From: Planococcus sp. CP5-4_YE
GTDB lineage: Bacteria > Bacillota > Bacilli > Bacillales_A > Planococcaceae
DNA length: 64,000 nucleotides
Direction: 5' to 3'
Assembly (NCBI RefSeq): GCF_019042655.1
Contig: NZ_JAHPZO010000001.1
Location: 124,001-188,000, forward strand
This document shows, one piece after another, positions 8,135 to 17,495 of this stretch. Positions within the stretch are counted from its first letter, which is position 1; each line of letters begins with the position of its first letter. The notes beneath the pieces were generated by a model. The model ran no database searches and was not told the origin of the DNA. It saw only the letters and a list, made by a program, of their open reading frames with translations. The position numbers were made by a program, and so were the translations under genes.

Positions 8135-9391
8135 TTATCGTGTTCTGTGAACCGTAGATTCGGCGGCTTTTTTTCGCTTTTTCTCCTCGAGCCGCAATTC
8201 ACGCTTGACCAAGTCGTCTACTATCGACTTCCTGACTTTCGTATGGCTGGCTGCTTCTTTTGCAAAGCCGGTCATGACGAGTGCCTGCGTTGGATCTTTG
8301 AATTGATGTTCGTGAAGTTTCGCCAAATGCACCCATGCCTCCACTTCTACCGGGCCGCGCAGATGGGGCGCTGCTTCTTTAAACAATTGAAGCGCTTCCG
8401 CAAATTCGCCTTTGCGCTTTTTTTGCACTGCCAGCAAAAAGCGGGCAAGCGCCCCGGCATCTCCGCGCTCAAGTGTGACATGTTCGAGGTAAGCGGCGCT
8501 TTGGTCGAATTGCTTCAAGTCCGCATACCATTTGCCAATATTCGTATAAGCGCCGCTCGATTCACTCGAGAGATCCTCCATCAACAAATCAGATGAACGG
8601 ATATAAAGCGATACGAGCGATAGGATATCCAATTCATTATGGTACAGCACTTTCGCCAAACCTTCCGGAAATCCGCTTTTAACTGCATCGAGATAAATTG
8701 CGGGGATTAAATACCCCGGCACGTCCCCACTGCGGGCAAAGCCGAGCTTTTCTTCTTCGATGACGCTGAGCTTGAGCCGCTGCAATTCGTTTTTCCAGAT
8801 CCGTTTCGTGCCGTGGAATAAATCAATCTGCTGCGGGTCCGGCAGTTTCGGCAAGGCCCCGCGGTGCATCGTCCAGCGCGAATGGAGCTGCGGCCAGTCG
8901 AAGCTTTTGCCATTATAGGAGAAAATGACCGAGTCCTGTGCCTGCCACAAATTCGATTCATAGAGAAAAGCCGCTTCTTGCGAAGGATCCGGCATGATCC
9001 ATTGAGTCATTTCAAAACGGCCTGGTTTTCGTTCCAATACGCCGAGCAGGAAAATATATGCCCCCGTCCCGCCGAGCCCTGTCGTTTCTGTATCAAAAAA
9101 CAACAAAGGGGCTTCTTCTGAGAGTTTGAATGGGTGTTCGTAATCAGTACTCTGCCATGCATCAAGCACACGGTCGAGTTCGCCCAGCACGACATTGCCG
9201 TGGCGGTAATCAAGTGGATACTCGATTTTTTTCTCAAACACAAAACCGAATTTATTTTCCTTTAAGGTCAAGCCAATTTCTTTCCATTGCATTTCATGAG
9301 ACGGCCGTGCAGGAGTCGTTTGCGCTTTTCGGGTTGCCGGTTTTTTATTCAGCATGCCTTTCATTTGCATCAGCTTATTTTCAAAAGACAT
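8135..9391 (-). CDS. mrfB: Mitomycin repair exonuclease MrfB (YprB), RNase H-like plus TPR
   Basis: A 418-residue protein. Residues about 85-265 form a DEDD-type RNase H-like exonuclease (YprB domain): the first acidic pair is FFDTETTGLGG, and YHNELDILSL near residue 240 carries the last aspartate. The C-terminal third is TPR-like helices. In B. subtilis YprB (MrfB) works with the helicase YprA (MrfA) to remove mitomycin C adducts independently of UvrABC. Here the two genes are four bases apart, so they share one transcript. Both catalytic motif regions are intact. Confidence 0.92.
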   Translation of the reverse strand: MSFENKLMQMKGMLNKKPATRKAQTTPARPSHEMQWKEIGLTLKENKFGFVFEKKIEYPLDYRHGNVVLGELDRVLDAWQSTDYEHPFKLSEEAPLLFFDTETTGLGGTGAYIFLLGVLERKPGRFEMTQWIMPDPSQEAAFLYESNLWQAQDSVIFSYNGKSFDWPQLHSRWTMHRGALPKLPDPQQIDLFHGTKRIWKNELQRLKLSVIEEEKLGFARSGDVPGYLIPAIYLDAVKSGFPEGLAKVLYHNELDILSLVSLYIRSSDLLMEDLSSESSGAYTNIGKWYADLKQFDQSAAYLEHVTLERGDAGALARFLLAVQKKRKGEFAEALQLFKEAAPHLRGPVEVEAWVHLAKLHEHQFKDPTQALVMTGFAKEAASHTKVRKSIVDDLVKRELRLEEKKRKKAAESTVHRTR

Positions 9392-9395
9392 ACGC

Positions 9396-11666
9396 TCACC
9401 CCTCTTTCTCCAATTCCACGAGCAATTCGATGACGCGCCCTTTCATATCCATCGCCGCATCCTGAGCGCCGATGCACGACGGGCACCCGTCGAAGCATGG
9501 GCATTCCGTGACGTGCTGGCGCGCTTTTTCAAGCAGCGGCTGCCATAACTCATAGATGCGCTCGCTGATGCCGATGCCCCCTGGATAAGAATCGTGAATG
9601 AAAAATGAGGGCTGGTCGTTGTGTGGTGATTTCACTTGCGGTACGACGTGGACATCGCGCCGGTCGCATTGTACGAATATCGGGATAAAACTTTCGATTG
9701 CATAAGCCGCGCCAGTCATCATATCCGATAAATCCGAATCGCTGAATTCGGCGGGCTTATCAAAACTGAGCCAAGTCGAAGACGTATGCAATTCTTCGGC
9801 TGGCAATGATATCGGCCCTGAGCCGATATTATCATGCGTATCAAAACGGATTTTCTTGAAGATTGTCGGCATAGCTAGCACTGCCACATCTCCGTAAAAT
9901 ACATTGGACTGGTGGAGCTTGCGGTGTTTGTCTTCGCTGATCACTTTCAGTTCGATCGCCAAGTTCGCGTCGGTGAAATAATCGACGTCCACCTCGCGCA
10001 CATAGGCTTTTTTCTCTTCCCAATCCAAAATTTCCACTTGGAACTGCGTGCCTTGATGAAGGTAGATCGCTTCTTCGTGCAACAGCGTCATGGCACTGAA
10101 ACGGTCCATCTCACCGATGACTTTCGTATCGGCTGGTACCGATTGGTCGACGATGACGACATTTTCCTGCGTGGCCGAGCGCAAGGAAATATCGTGAGCC
10201 GGAAAACGGTCGCTCATCCAATGCCAACGGTCTGACGTGCGGACGAGAACCCCTTCTTCCTGAAGATATTCAAGCAAGGACTGGACATCGAATTCCCCGT
10301 ACATATCATCTGTCGAAAACGGCAGTTCAAACGACGCACATTTCAGGTGATCCATCAGGATGATGATATTCTCCGGATGGATGCGCGCTTCTTCCGGGGA
10401 TTGGTCAAGAAGATATTCCGGATGGTTGATAATGTATTGGTCGAGTGCTGTCGACTGGGCGACATAGACGACGAGCGATTCGTCTTGGCGCCTGCCCGCA
10501 CGACCCGCCTGCTGCCAGGCGCTCGCGATATTGCCGGGATAGCCGGTCATAATGCACGCCTGCAATTGGCCTATATCAACGCCGAGTTCCAGTGCATTGG
10601 TCGATACGACGCATTGAATCGAACCATCGCGCAAGCCTTTTTCGATGGCGCGCCGCTCGGACGGCAAATAGCCGCCCCGATAGCCTTTAATCGATTCGTC
10701 CTGCAACTTATATTTAGTAATTTCGTTTAAATAAGTTACCAGCATTTCCACGCGTACGCGGCTTTTGGCAAAAACGATTGTCTGGACGCCTTGCTTGACA
10801 AGATAGGTCGCCAGATCACGCACTTCGAGCACCGCACTGCGCCGGACGCCGAATGTCGGATGGACGATCGGCGGATTATAGAACAAAATATGCTTTTTGC
10901 CCGCCGGCGCGCCGTTTTCGTCAATCAATTCATGATCGCTATTGGTCAGGCTTTCAGCCAGCTGCTTCGGATTGGCGATAGTCGCTGACGTACAGATAAA
11001 GACCGGATTGCTGCCGTAAAAGTTGCAGATGCGCTTCAAGCGGCGGATGACATGCGCCACATGGGTGCCAAATACCCCTTTATAGGTATGCAGTTCATCG
11101 ATCACTATATAATGAAGGTTCTCAAAAAGAGACACCCATTTTGTATGGTGCGGCAAAATTCCTGAGTGGAGCATGTCGGGATTGGTCATGACGATTTGCC
11201 CGGCTTTCCTTACTTTCGTCCGGATCGACGGGGACGTGTCGCCGTCATAGGTATAGGACAAGATCGACTGCTCGGTCTTTTCAATCAAATCGTGCAAATC
11301 ACTTTTTTGGTCTTGCGCCAAAGCTTTTGTCGGAAACAAGTACAATGCCCGCGCATTCGGGTCATTCAATATTTTATGCAGCACCGGCAAATGATAGCAA
11401 TACGATTTACCGGATGCAGTCGGCGTTACGGCCGTAAACGAATTGCCCGCTTGCGCCAAGTCGAACGCCTGCCTTTGATGGGTATACAATTGTTCGATGC
11501 CTTTTTTGCGTAAAGCTTGTTTCAGGCTATCGTGCATCGCTTCCGGGAAATCGGCATAGCTTGCCGGTTTCTCAGGCTTCGTATGCCAATGGTAAATGCG
11601 CTCCATCATCTCCGGCTCCACTTTCCACTCTTTAAGGATTTCCGGTATTGTCTTTTTGATTCTCAT
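9396..11666 (-). CDS. mrfA: Mitomycin repair helicase MrfA (YprA), DEAD/DEAH box with zinc motif
   Basis: A 756-residue superfamily 2 helicase. Walker A is TPTASGKSYCYHLP and the Walker B box is DELH. The C-terminal helicase motif is QQAGRAGRRQDESL. The last 80 residues are the DUF1998/MrfA zinc-binding domain, with four cysteines in CPCFDGCPSC. Family knowledge: MrfA is a 3'-5' DNA helicase that separates strands at mitomycin lesions so that MrfB can degrade DNA. The start ATG overlaps the stop of yppE by four bases (ATGA), a strong sign of translational coupling. Confidence 0.94.
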   Translation of the reverse strand: MRIKKTIPEILKEWKVEPEMMERIYHWHTKPEKPASYADFPEAMHDSLKQALRKKGIEQLYTHQRQAFDLAQAGNSFTAVTPTASGKSYCYHLPVLHKILNDPNARALYLFPTKALAQDQKSDLHDLIEKTEQSILSYTYDGDTSPSIRTKVRKAGQIVMTNPDMLHSGILPHHTKWVSLFENLHYIVIDELHTYKGVFGTHVAHVIRRLKRICNFYGSNPVFICTSATIANPKQLAESLTNSDHELIDENGAPAGKKHILFYNPPIVHPTFGVRRSAVLEVRDLATYLVKQGVQTIVFAKSRVRVEMLVTYLNEITKYKLQDESIKGYRGGYLPSERRAIEKGLRDGSIQCVVSTNALELGVDIGQLQACIMTGYPGNIASAWQQAGRAGRRQDESLVVYVAQSTALDQYIINHPEYLLDQSPEEARIHPENIIILMDHLKCASFELPFSTDDMYGEFDVQSLLEYLQEEGVLVRTSDRWHWMSDRFPAHDISLRSATQENVVIVDQSVPADTKVIGEMDRFSAMTLLHEEAIYLHQGTQFQVEILDWEEKKAYVREVDVDYFTDANLAIELKVISEDKHRKLHQSNVFYGDVAVLAMPTIFKKIRFDTHDNIGSGPISLPAEELHTSSTWLSFDKPAEFSDSDLSDMMTGAAYAIESFIPIFVQCDRRDVHVVPQVKSPHNDQPSFFIHDSYPGGIGISERIYELWQPLLEKARQHVTECPCFDGCPSCIGAQDAAMDMKGRVIELLVELEKEG

Positions 11667-12031
11667 TGTTTCTCATCGCCCTTTTCATCTATCGCTGTAA
11701 GCAAGGTCTGTATCGTGTACTGAGCCGCTTGGATCGTCTGGACAAAACGTTTTTTGCTCGTATCTTTATAGAAACTTTGGACGAATACTTGTCCCATGCC
11801 TTCTGCCGCATTGTCGATTTGCAGCTTATGGACGTATTTCGGCCGTTCGTTCCGTATAAACATTAGTGAAGCCTCTTTCCATTCATCTATGGCAGCATGC
11901 CATTCATCGGCATACGGTTTTACATCTTGAAAAAAATCAGGATCTGCGTCCAGTTCACGCATTTTCTTAAAACGTGAAAGACACATATCGCATTCTTCGT
12001 ATAGATTGGTTGATAATTGCTTGAGGTCCAT
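11663..12031 (-). CDS. yppE: YppE-family protein (DUF1798)
   Basis: A 122-residue, all-helical cytosolic protein close in length and character to B. subtilis YppE, a four-helix bundle of unknown function. Charged and aromatic residues alternate (DEWHAAIDEWKEASLMF), and there is no signal peptide. The gene heads the yppE-mrfA-mrfB operon and overlaps mrfA by four bases. A role in the mitomycin repair pathway is therefore worth considering, but that is inference from position only. The start has GGAGGGGGAA directly ahead of the ATG. Confidence 0.85.
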   Translation of the reverse strand: MDLKQLSTNLYEECDMCLSRFKKMRELDADPDFFQDVKPYADEWHAAIDEWKEASLMFIRNERPKYVHKLQIDNAAEGMGQVFVQSFYKDTSKKRFVQTIQAAQYTIQTLLTAIDEKGDEKQ

Positions 12032-12192
12032 TTTCTTCCCCCTCCATAGCCCTTAGTTTATCACAATCCGGCAAGCCATATATAGTTTGCCGAACAGGCA
12101 TTCTTTTCAGTTGGAGATGGCCGCGAAATCCGCTATTATTAGGAATAAAGTTCGGAAACCTTTCATCATATTCGTCGTCTATGTGCGTGTGA

Positions 12193-12198
12193 TATGAT
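12193..12198 (+). promoter_or_regulatory. Extended -10 promoter for recU-ponA
   Basis: TGATATGAT (TGn plus TATGAT) lies 24 bases before the recU ATG. The gap to yppE is 190 bases and otherwise holds only a short inverted repeat (GGCAA/TTGCC near 12073-12094) and a possible opposite extended -10 (TGATAAACT near 12056). Confidence 0.55.
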
Positions 12199-12221
12199 AA
12201 AGTAAGCGAGGTGTATCACAA

Positions 12222-12824
12222 ATGGCAATCAATTATCCAAACGGCAAGAAGTTTTCTCCACCGAAGGATCAGCCGGTGCAGAAAAAGAAGAAAGATGTTT
12301 CCTTCAGCAATCGCGGAAAAACGCTAGAGGATGAACTGAACGAAACAAATATTTTTTATTTACAGCGCGGGCTTGCCGTCATCCATAAAAAGCCCGTGCC
12401 GGTTCAAATCGTGCGTGTCGAATATCCGTCACGAAGCGCTGCGGTCATTCGGGAAGCATATTTCCAAGCCCCGTCGACGACTGATTACAACGGCATTTGG
12501 CAAGGCCGCTACGTCGATTTCGAAGCGAAAGAAACCGAAATCCGCACCTCTTTTCCGCTGAAGAACATCCACGAACACCAAGTGCATCATATGGCAGACA
12601 TCATCCGCCACGGGGGCCTAGCCTTTTTGATCATCCGATTCTCTTCACTCGACCGCTATTTCGTCTTGCCATTCGAAATATTGGAAACCTATTGGAAGCG
12701 AATGGCCGCCGGCGGCAGAAAATCGATGACTTTAGCAGAAGTGGAAGAAGCCTCGGTTGAAGTAAAACCTGGCGCTTTTCCGAGAATTGATTATTTATCC
12801 GTGCTCCATCAGCTATTGAAATAG
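12222..12824 (+). CDS. recU: Holliday junction resolvase RecU
   Basis: A 200-residue RecU. The catalytic core is recognisable from GKTLEDELNETN (acidic residue near the N-terminus) and GRYVDFEAKETE, the D-ExK metal-binding core of this PD-(D/E)XK nuclease fold. The stalk segment and basic N-terminus are normal. RecU cuts four-way junctions made during recombination and segregation. As in B. subtilis it is followed by ponA, 27 bases downstream, on the only multi-gene plus-strand operon here. The ribosome site is GAGGTG. No frame problem is seen. Confidence 0.96.
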   Translation: MAINYPNGKKFSPPKDQPVQKKKKDVSFSNRGKTLEDELNETNIFYLQRGLAVIHKKPVPVQIVRVEYPSRSAAVIREAYFQAPSTTDYNGIWQGRYVDFEAKETEIRTSFPLKNIHEHQVHHMADIIRHGGLAFLIIRFSSLDRYFVLPFEILETYWKRMAAGGRKSMTLAEVEEASVEVKPGAFPRIDYLSVLHQLLK

Positions 12825-12851
12825 CATATACATGAAAGTGAGGAAGCGCTT

Positions 12852-15569
12852 GTGAGTGATAAGAAAATATCGCGTGAAGAACGCAGAAAATCAATTGAAC
12901 GGCAACGGAAAAACTCGAATAAACAAAAGAAACCCGGTGCAAAGACATGGATCAAGAGAGGATTCCTGGCCATCGCCGCATTAGCGGTCGCTAGCTTTCT
13001 GTTCGGGGTTGTCTTGTTCGCTGTTTATGCGTCCAGTGCGCCTGAGCTCGACGAAGAACTGCTCCGAGATCCGATCAGCCCGGTATTCCTGGCAAATGAC
13101 GGCGAAACCGAAATCCCATATTTCACCGCTCAAAACCGTGAATACGTAGAATATGACGACATCCCACAAGTGATGGAAGACGCGATTCTCGCAACTGAAG
13201 ACAACCGTTTCTATGACCACTCCGGAATTGATTTCATCCGTCTTGGCGGTGCAGTCATCGCTAACGTCACCGGCGGCTTCGGTTCTCAGGGAGCCAGTAC
13301 CATCACCCAGCAAGTTATCAAGAACTCTTTCCTGTCCAACGAAAAAACATTAAAACGTAAAGCACAGGAAGCTTACTTGGCTTTCAAGCTTGAACAGGAA
13401 TATTCCAAAGAAGAAATTTTTGAGATGTATTTCAACAAGATCCTGATGTCAGGCAATACTTACGGCTTTGGTACTGCTGCAGAGCAGTTCTTTGGAAAAC
13501 CGGCAGCTGAACTGGAACTTCACGAAGCCGCCCTTCTTGCCGGCATGCCGCAAAGCCCGAACCGTTACAATCCATTCAAGAATCCGCAAGCTGCTGAAGA
13601 GCGCCGCGATGTCGTCTTGAATTTGATGGAACAGCACGGGAAAATCGATGCAGCACAAAAAGAAGAAGCGTGGAACACACCAGTTGAATCGACTCTCCTG
13701 CCGGAAGATCAGCGCACTACCCCGGAAGAAAGTACGGAATATACGGCATTCATGGAAATGGTCGTCGATGAGCTTGAAGCGCTAGAAGGCGATTATTCGC
13801 TCGATGAAGGCTTGACGATTTACACGACGCTAGAACCGTATGTACAAGAACGCGTCAATGAGACGATGGCTTCAGACCTTTTCTTCGATGACGAAGTCGA
13901 GTCTGCCATGACAGTCGTCGATACGCAAACTGGCGGTATCAGCGCAGTGGGGGCAGCCCGTGAGTACGAAGGCGATGTGCGCAGAAACTTTGCGACGGCC
14001 AGAGACCGCGTCATCGGCTCAACAATCAAGCCACTTGTCAGTTATGGACCTGCCATCGAGTATTTGGATTGGTCGACTGGACAGACATTGGTCGATGAAG
14101 AATATTCCTATAGCAGCGGCCAGGAAATCCGTAATATTGACGGTGAATTCCTTGGGCCAATGACAGCGCGTGAAGCCTTGTATCGCTCACGCAATATTCC
14201 TGCAGTTAAAGCGTTAGCTGAAGTAGGATCTGATAACGCAAAAGACTTTGTACAAAAAGTTGGATTGGATTTGGAAAATGTATATGAATCCACAGCACTC
14301 GGTGCAGACAATATTTCCACTGTCGAACTGGCCGGCGCTTTTGCGGCTTTCGGCAACAACGGTGTCTTCACTGAACCGCACACTATCAAGAAAATCGTCT
14401 TCCGCGACGGTTCGACAGAAGCAGTCGTCTCGCCTGAACCAGTGACGGCGATGAAAGACAGCACTGCTTATATGGTGACAGATATACTGCGTGACGTCGT
14501 TGATACAAGCATCTCAGGAGCCACCGGTAAAGAAGCCGCCATCAGCGGACTCGATATGGCCGGTAAAACCGGTACATCTAACTATTCTGAAGAAAAACTT
14601 CAAGAATATAATTTAGATGCAAGCTCCGCACGGGATGTTTGGTTTGCCGGATACACAACTGACTATTCCATCTCAGTTTGGAGCGGCTATCCTAATGTTG
14701 AAACACCGATCGACACCGCTTCAAACGAACGCTTGCTTGCACAGCGTTTGTACAAGCAAGTGATGAGCCAGATCTCATCACCGGAAACGGCAAGTTTCCA
14801 ACAACCGGATTCAGTGACACAGGAAGTTATTGAAGTCGGCACTGAGCCACTTCGCCTGGCTAGCCCTTTTACACCGTGGAGCATGCGCAGTGAAGAATTA
14901 TTTGCAAGGGGGACGCAGCCCAGTACAATATCAGAGCGATTTGTGGCAGACCCTGACCGACCTTCTGGATTAAGAGCAGATGTCAGCAGCTCAACAGCTA
15001 ACTTAAGCTGGAGCCACGGTTCGGATGATGTATCATTCGAAGTGTCCGTTAACGGTGAAGTGCTGACAACGACAAATAACACCAGCTATTCCTATAATGG
15101 GTTAGAAGAAGGCGTCACTTATACATTCCGCATCGTCGCTACTCAAAATGGCAGACGCAGTGACCCTGCTTCCACGACCATCGAAATTACGCCTCCCCCT
15201 GAAGAGGAGCCTGAGGAAGAGCCAGAAGAAGAACCAGCTGAAGAAGAGCCGGTGGAAGAAGAACCGGCTGAAGAAGAGCCTGCTGAAGAAGAGCCAGCCG
15301 AAGAACAGCCTGCTGAAGAAGAACCGGCCGAAGAAGAGCCTGCCGAAGAAGAGCCTGCTGAAGAAGAACCGGCTGAGGAAGAACTTGAAGAAGATTCGGT
15401 TCAGACTCCAGACGAGCCCATAGACACTCCTGAACAACCGGAAGAGCCTGAGGAAGGCGATGAAGCAGAATCAGGAGGCAATGCCACATCCAATGGCAAT
15501 GACGGCAATGGGAATGGAAACGATAACGGCAACAACTCAAACCGCAACGAAGACGATGAAGAGGAGTAG
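12852..15569 (+). CDS. ponA: Class A penicillin-binding protein PBP1 (PonA)
   Basis: A bifunctional cell-wall synthase of 905 residues. A short basic cytoplasmic tail is followed by one membrane helix at about residues 37-60. Next comes a GT51 glycosyltransferase with catalytic glutamate 116 in ATEDNRFYDHSG, then a transpeptidase with active-site serine 390 in STIKPL and the KTGT motif at residue 572. Residues about 698-780 are a fibronectin type III domain. After it come a glutamate/proline repeat (about 782-853) and a glycine/asparagine tail. The start is GTG behind AGGAAG. It is translated from the recU transcript and ends at a strong terminator. GpsB is its expected partner. Confidence 0.96.
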   Translation: MSDKKISREERRKSIERQRKNSNKQKKPGAKTWIKRGFLAIAALAVASFLFGVVLFAVYASSAPELDEELLRDPISPVFLANDGETEIPYFTAQNREYVEYDDIPQVMEDAILATEDNRFYDHSGIDFIRLGGAVIANVTGGFGSQGASTITQQVIKNSFLSNEKTLKRKAQEAYLAFKLEQEYSKEEIFEMYFNKILMSGNTYGFGTAAEQFFGKPAAELELHEAALLAGMPQSPNRYNPFKNPQAAEERRDVVLNLMEQHGKIDAAQKEEAWNTPVESTLLPEDQRTTPEESTEYTAFMEMVVDELEALEGDYSLDEGLTIYTTLEPYVQERVNETMASDLFFDDEVESAMTVVDTQTGGISAVGAAREYEGDVRRNFATARDRVIGSTIKPLVSYGPAIEYLDWSTGQTLVDEEYSYSSGQEIRNIDGEFLGPMTAREALYRSRNIPAVKALAEVGSDNAKDFVQKVGLDLENVYESTALGADNISTVELAGAFAAFGNNGVFTEPHTIKKIVFRDGSTEAVVSPEPVTAMKDSTAYMVTDILRDVVDTSISGATGKEAAISGLDMAGKTGTSNYSEEKLQEYNLDASSARDVWFAGYTTDYSISVWSGYPNVETPIDTASNERLLAQRLYKQVMSQISSPETASFQQPDSVTQEVIEVGTEPLRLASPFTPWSMRSEELFARGTQPSTISERFVADPDRPSGLRADVSSSTANLSWSHGSDDVSFEVSVNGEVLTTTNNTSYSYNGLEEGVTYTFRIVATQNGRRSDPASTTIEITPPPEEEPEEEPEEEPAEEEPVEEEPAEEEPAEEEPAEEQPAEEEPAEEEPAEEEPAEEEPAEEELEEDSVQTPDEPIDTPEQPEEPEEGDEAESGGNATSNGNDGNGNGNDNGNNSNRNEDDEEE
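15196..15410 (+). repeat. In-frame 15-bp coding repeat encoding AEEEP units in PonA
   Basis: About ten 15-base units encode AEEEP with few variants (VEEEP, AEEQP, AEEEL), preceded by three shorter EEEP units. Units differ mostly at third codon positions (GAAGAGCC, GAACCG). The stretch makes a long acidic extracellular linker and is a site where repeat number could change by slippage. Confidence 0.9.
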
Positions 15570-15592
15570 TAATCTTCCGTTTCAATTTTAAA

Positions 15593-15628
15593 AAGCCTGC
15601 CCTAAATTTAGGGCAGGCTTTTTTTTTT
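15593..15628 (+). terminator. Intrinsic terminator after ponA
   Basis: A perfect 14-bp inverted repeat AAGCCTGCCCTAAA/TTTAGGGCAGGCTT is followed by eight further T on the plus strand. Confidence 0.95.
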
Positions 15629-15635
15629 GCGCAAA

Positions 15636-15659
15636 AACCCCTGGCAACAGCCAGGGGTT
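15636..15659 (-). terminator. Intrinsic terminator after ypoC
   Basis: The stem AACCCCTGG/CCAGGGGTT with a six-base loop is followed by TTTTT on the minus strand. It ends the dnaD-nth-ypoC transcript and faces the ponA terminator. Confidence 0.9.
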
Positions 15660-15666
15660 CGGTGAC

Positions 15667-15999
15667 TTATTCGGCTGGGTAGCCGACCTTTATACGTGCT
15701 ATTTTTTTCTTGAGCTCCCCAAACAATTGCTCCAATTGCCTTGAAGCTGCATGTGTGCTCCTTGAGTTTTTTACAAACTCAAGCCGCTCACTTTCATTCA
15801 ACGGGGACGGTGCGGAACTTCCAAACAAACCAATCAAGGTTTCTTGCAATTCTTCGTAAACTTCACAGCCTCGGACAATAAGTTGGTAGCAGTCACTTGC
15901 CTCTTGTCCAATGCAAAATTTCAGCTCGACAGATAAAACGACCCAGTCATTATAAAACGGTGAGATCGCCTGATCAATTGACTTCCGTGACAGCGTCAT
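15667..15999 (-). CDS. ypoC: YpoC-like small protein
   Basis: A 110-residue helical protein with no recognised catalytic motif. It occupies the position of B. subtilis ypoC, between nth and ponA, and its C-terminal charged helix (LEQLFGELKKKIARIKVGYP) fits that family. The start overlaps the end of nth by 26 bases in another frame, so translation is probably coupled. The function is unknown. The call rests mainly on synteny and length. Confidence 0.7.
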   Translation of the reverse strand: MTLSRKSIDQAISPFYNDWVVLSVELKFCIGQEASDCYQLIVRGCEVYEELQETLIGLFGSSAPSPLNESERLEFVKNSRSTHAASRQLEQLFGELKKKIARIKVGYPAE

Positions 16000-16654
16000 G
16001 TTTCACAAGCCCTTTTTTATCGCGTTTTTTTCCTTCACGGCAACGGTCGAATAACGGACACACATGACAGCCGGGATTTTGCGCTTTGCAGTGATAGCGG
16101 CCGAAGAAAATGATTTGATGATGGGTTTTTGACCAATCCTCTGCAGGGGTTTTTTTCATGATGGTCTCTTCGACTTGCAAGGGAGAATCTTTCCAGCGGC
16201 ATAAGCCGAGCCGTTTTGAGACGCGTTCGACATGGGTATCGACAGCCAGCGCCGGCTTATTGAATGCGACCGAAACAACCACATTGGCGGTCTTTCTCCC
16301 GACACCTGGCAAGCTCATCAATAAATCGCGATCTTCCGGCACACGCCCGCCGTACTGATCGATCAGTATGCGGCTAAGCGCTTGGATGTTCTTCGCTTTA
16401 TTGCGGAACAAGCCAATCGACCGGATGTCCTGTTGCAATTCTTCTAAAGGAACCGAAAGATAATCTTCCGGTGTATGGTATTTTTCGAAAAGATCCGCCG
16501 TCACTTTATTGACGAGCTTGTCGGTGCATTGTGCAGACAATAATACCGCAATGACCAAGTCGAACGGGTTGCGGTGGATCAATTCACAATGGGCATCCGG
16601 AAACATATGGTCCATTTCCTCCAGGCAAGCGAGCCATTCCTTTTTCGTCATCAT
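15974..16654 (-). CDS. nth: Endonuclease III (DNA glycosylase/AP lyase)
   Basis: A 226-residue base-excision repair enzyme for oxidised pyrimidines. The helix-hairpin-helix LPGVGRKTANVV carries the catalytic lysine and ALAVDTHVERVS the catalytic aspartate. The C-terminal cluster C-x6-C-x2-C-x5-C (CKAQNPGCHVCPLFDRC) binds [4Fe-4S]. The ORF opens at 16687, but that would overlap dnaD; the ATG at 16654 has AGGTGAT upstream. It sits 11 bases after dnaD, an arrangement conserved in Bacillales. Confidence 0.95.
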   Translation of the reverse strand: MMTKKEWLACLEEMDHMFPDAHCELIHRNPFDLVIAVLLSAQCTDKLVNKVTADLFEKYHTPEDYLSVPLEELQQDIRSIGLFRNKAKNIQALSRILIDQYGGRVPEDRDLLMSLPGVGRKTANVVVSVAFNKPALAVDTHVERVSKRLGLCRWKDSPLQVEETIMKKTPAEDWSKTHHQIIFFGRYHCKAQNPGCHVCPLFDRCREGKKRDKKGLVKHDAVTEVN

Positions 16655-16665
16655 CCTATCACCTG

Positions 16666-17367
16666 CTAATTCCGCTCTTCCAGCCAATTATAGAATTGCA
16701 CTTTTTTCGCGGTGCTTTCCTGCGGCTGGATGCGGATGTTTTTTTCCCGGAACGAATTCGCATGCCGCGATACTTGGCTCGACGTCCGGATATTCTTTTT
16801 CTTCCATTCGAATAAAATGCGATCGACGTAGCGCAAGCTGATTTTCTGCGCGATGACAGCTTCCTTCAAAGCCATGCGGATGACTTCCGGCGTATGGCCG
16901 TCCTGGTCCATCCACATGGAAATTGTTTCAATCTCCATCGGCGATAGAAAACGCCCGAACTCTTGTTCAAATAGTTGGAAGATCTCGCCTTCCTGTTCTT
17001 TTTGCGTATGCTCTTTTTCGGTTTGCGCTTGAACTTCCAGGCAATCTACGAGCTTGTCCCATAAAGGCTGGAGCGAAATCGTCTCTGTCAACATGCCATC
17101 TGCCGTTTCCTGGCGTATCGACAAATAGCCTTGCTGCATCAATTTCTGCAGCATTGTCGTCACGCTGTTCTGGCTGGCGGACATCCGGGAGGCGATTTCA
17201 TCCGGTGTCGGAAACACGTTTCCTGCCTGTTGGAAGGAATGAATCTGCAATAGCATGATTGCTTCCTCGTCACTGATCTTCAAGCGTCGGTAAAACTGAA
17301 AAAAAAGCTGGGAAATGGTCACATTTCCCTGCTCAATCCATTGCTGCAATCGGTCAGACTGTTTCAT
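16666..17367 (-). CDS. dnaD: Primosome component DnaD
   Basis: A 233-residue DnaD. Residues 1-100 form a winged-helix N-terminal domain (TISQLFFQFYRRL, FPTPDEIASRM). Residues about 125-200 are the DnaD/DnaB2 domain with FGRFLSPMEIETISMWMDQ. DnaD acts with DnaB and DnaI to load the replicative helicase at oriC and restart sites. The frame extends to 17427, but the ATG at 17367 is preceded by AAAGGTGG at seven bases. The gene is followed by nth in one operon. Confidence 0.94.
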   Translation of the reverse strand: MKQSDRLQQWIEQGNVTISQLFFQFYRRLKISDEEAIMLLQIHSFQQAGNVFPTPDEIASRMSASQNSVTTMLQKLMQQGYLSIRQETADGMLTETISLQPLWDKLVDCLEVQAQTEKEHTQKEQEGEIFQLFEQEFGRFLSPMEIETISMWMDQDGHTPEVIRMALKEAVIAQKISLRYVDRILFEWKKKNIRTSSQVSRHANSFREKNIRIQPQESTAKKVQFYNWLEERN

Positions 17368-17495
17368 ATCCCAACCACCTTTCTGTATGCAAATTTCTAG
17401 CTGTCTAAATCTATTAGGATATTTCATCTACTGCGGCAGAAAACCTGTTGAAGGGATCTCTGCCGGGTAGCTTCTTATTGTATTGCTTAACTTTT

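Noticed and set aside
12073..12094. GGCAA...TTGCC inverted repeat between yppE and recU as an operator
   Set aside because: Only five pairs with a twelve-base centre; too short to claim as a site.
12852..15569. Possible transfer of ponA because of its unusual tail
   Set aside because: recU-ponA order is standard and the catalytic domains match Bacillales; only the tail is unusual.
15102..15585. Long minus-strand frames rich in Phe/Arg or Leu/Pro across the ponA 3' end
   Set aside because: They are produced by the AEEEP coding repeat read backwards.
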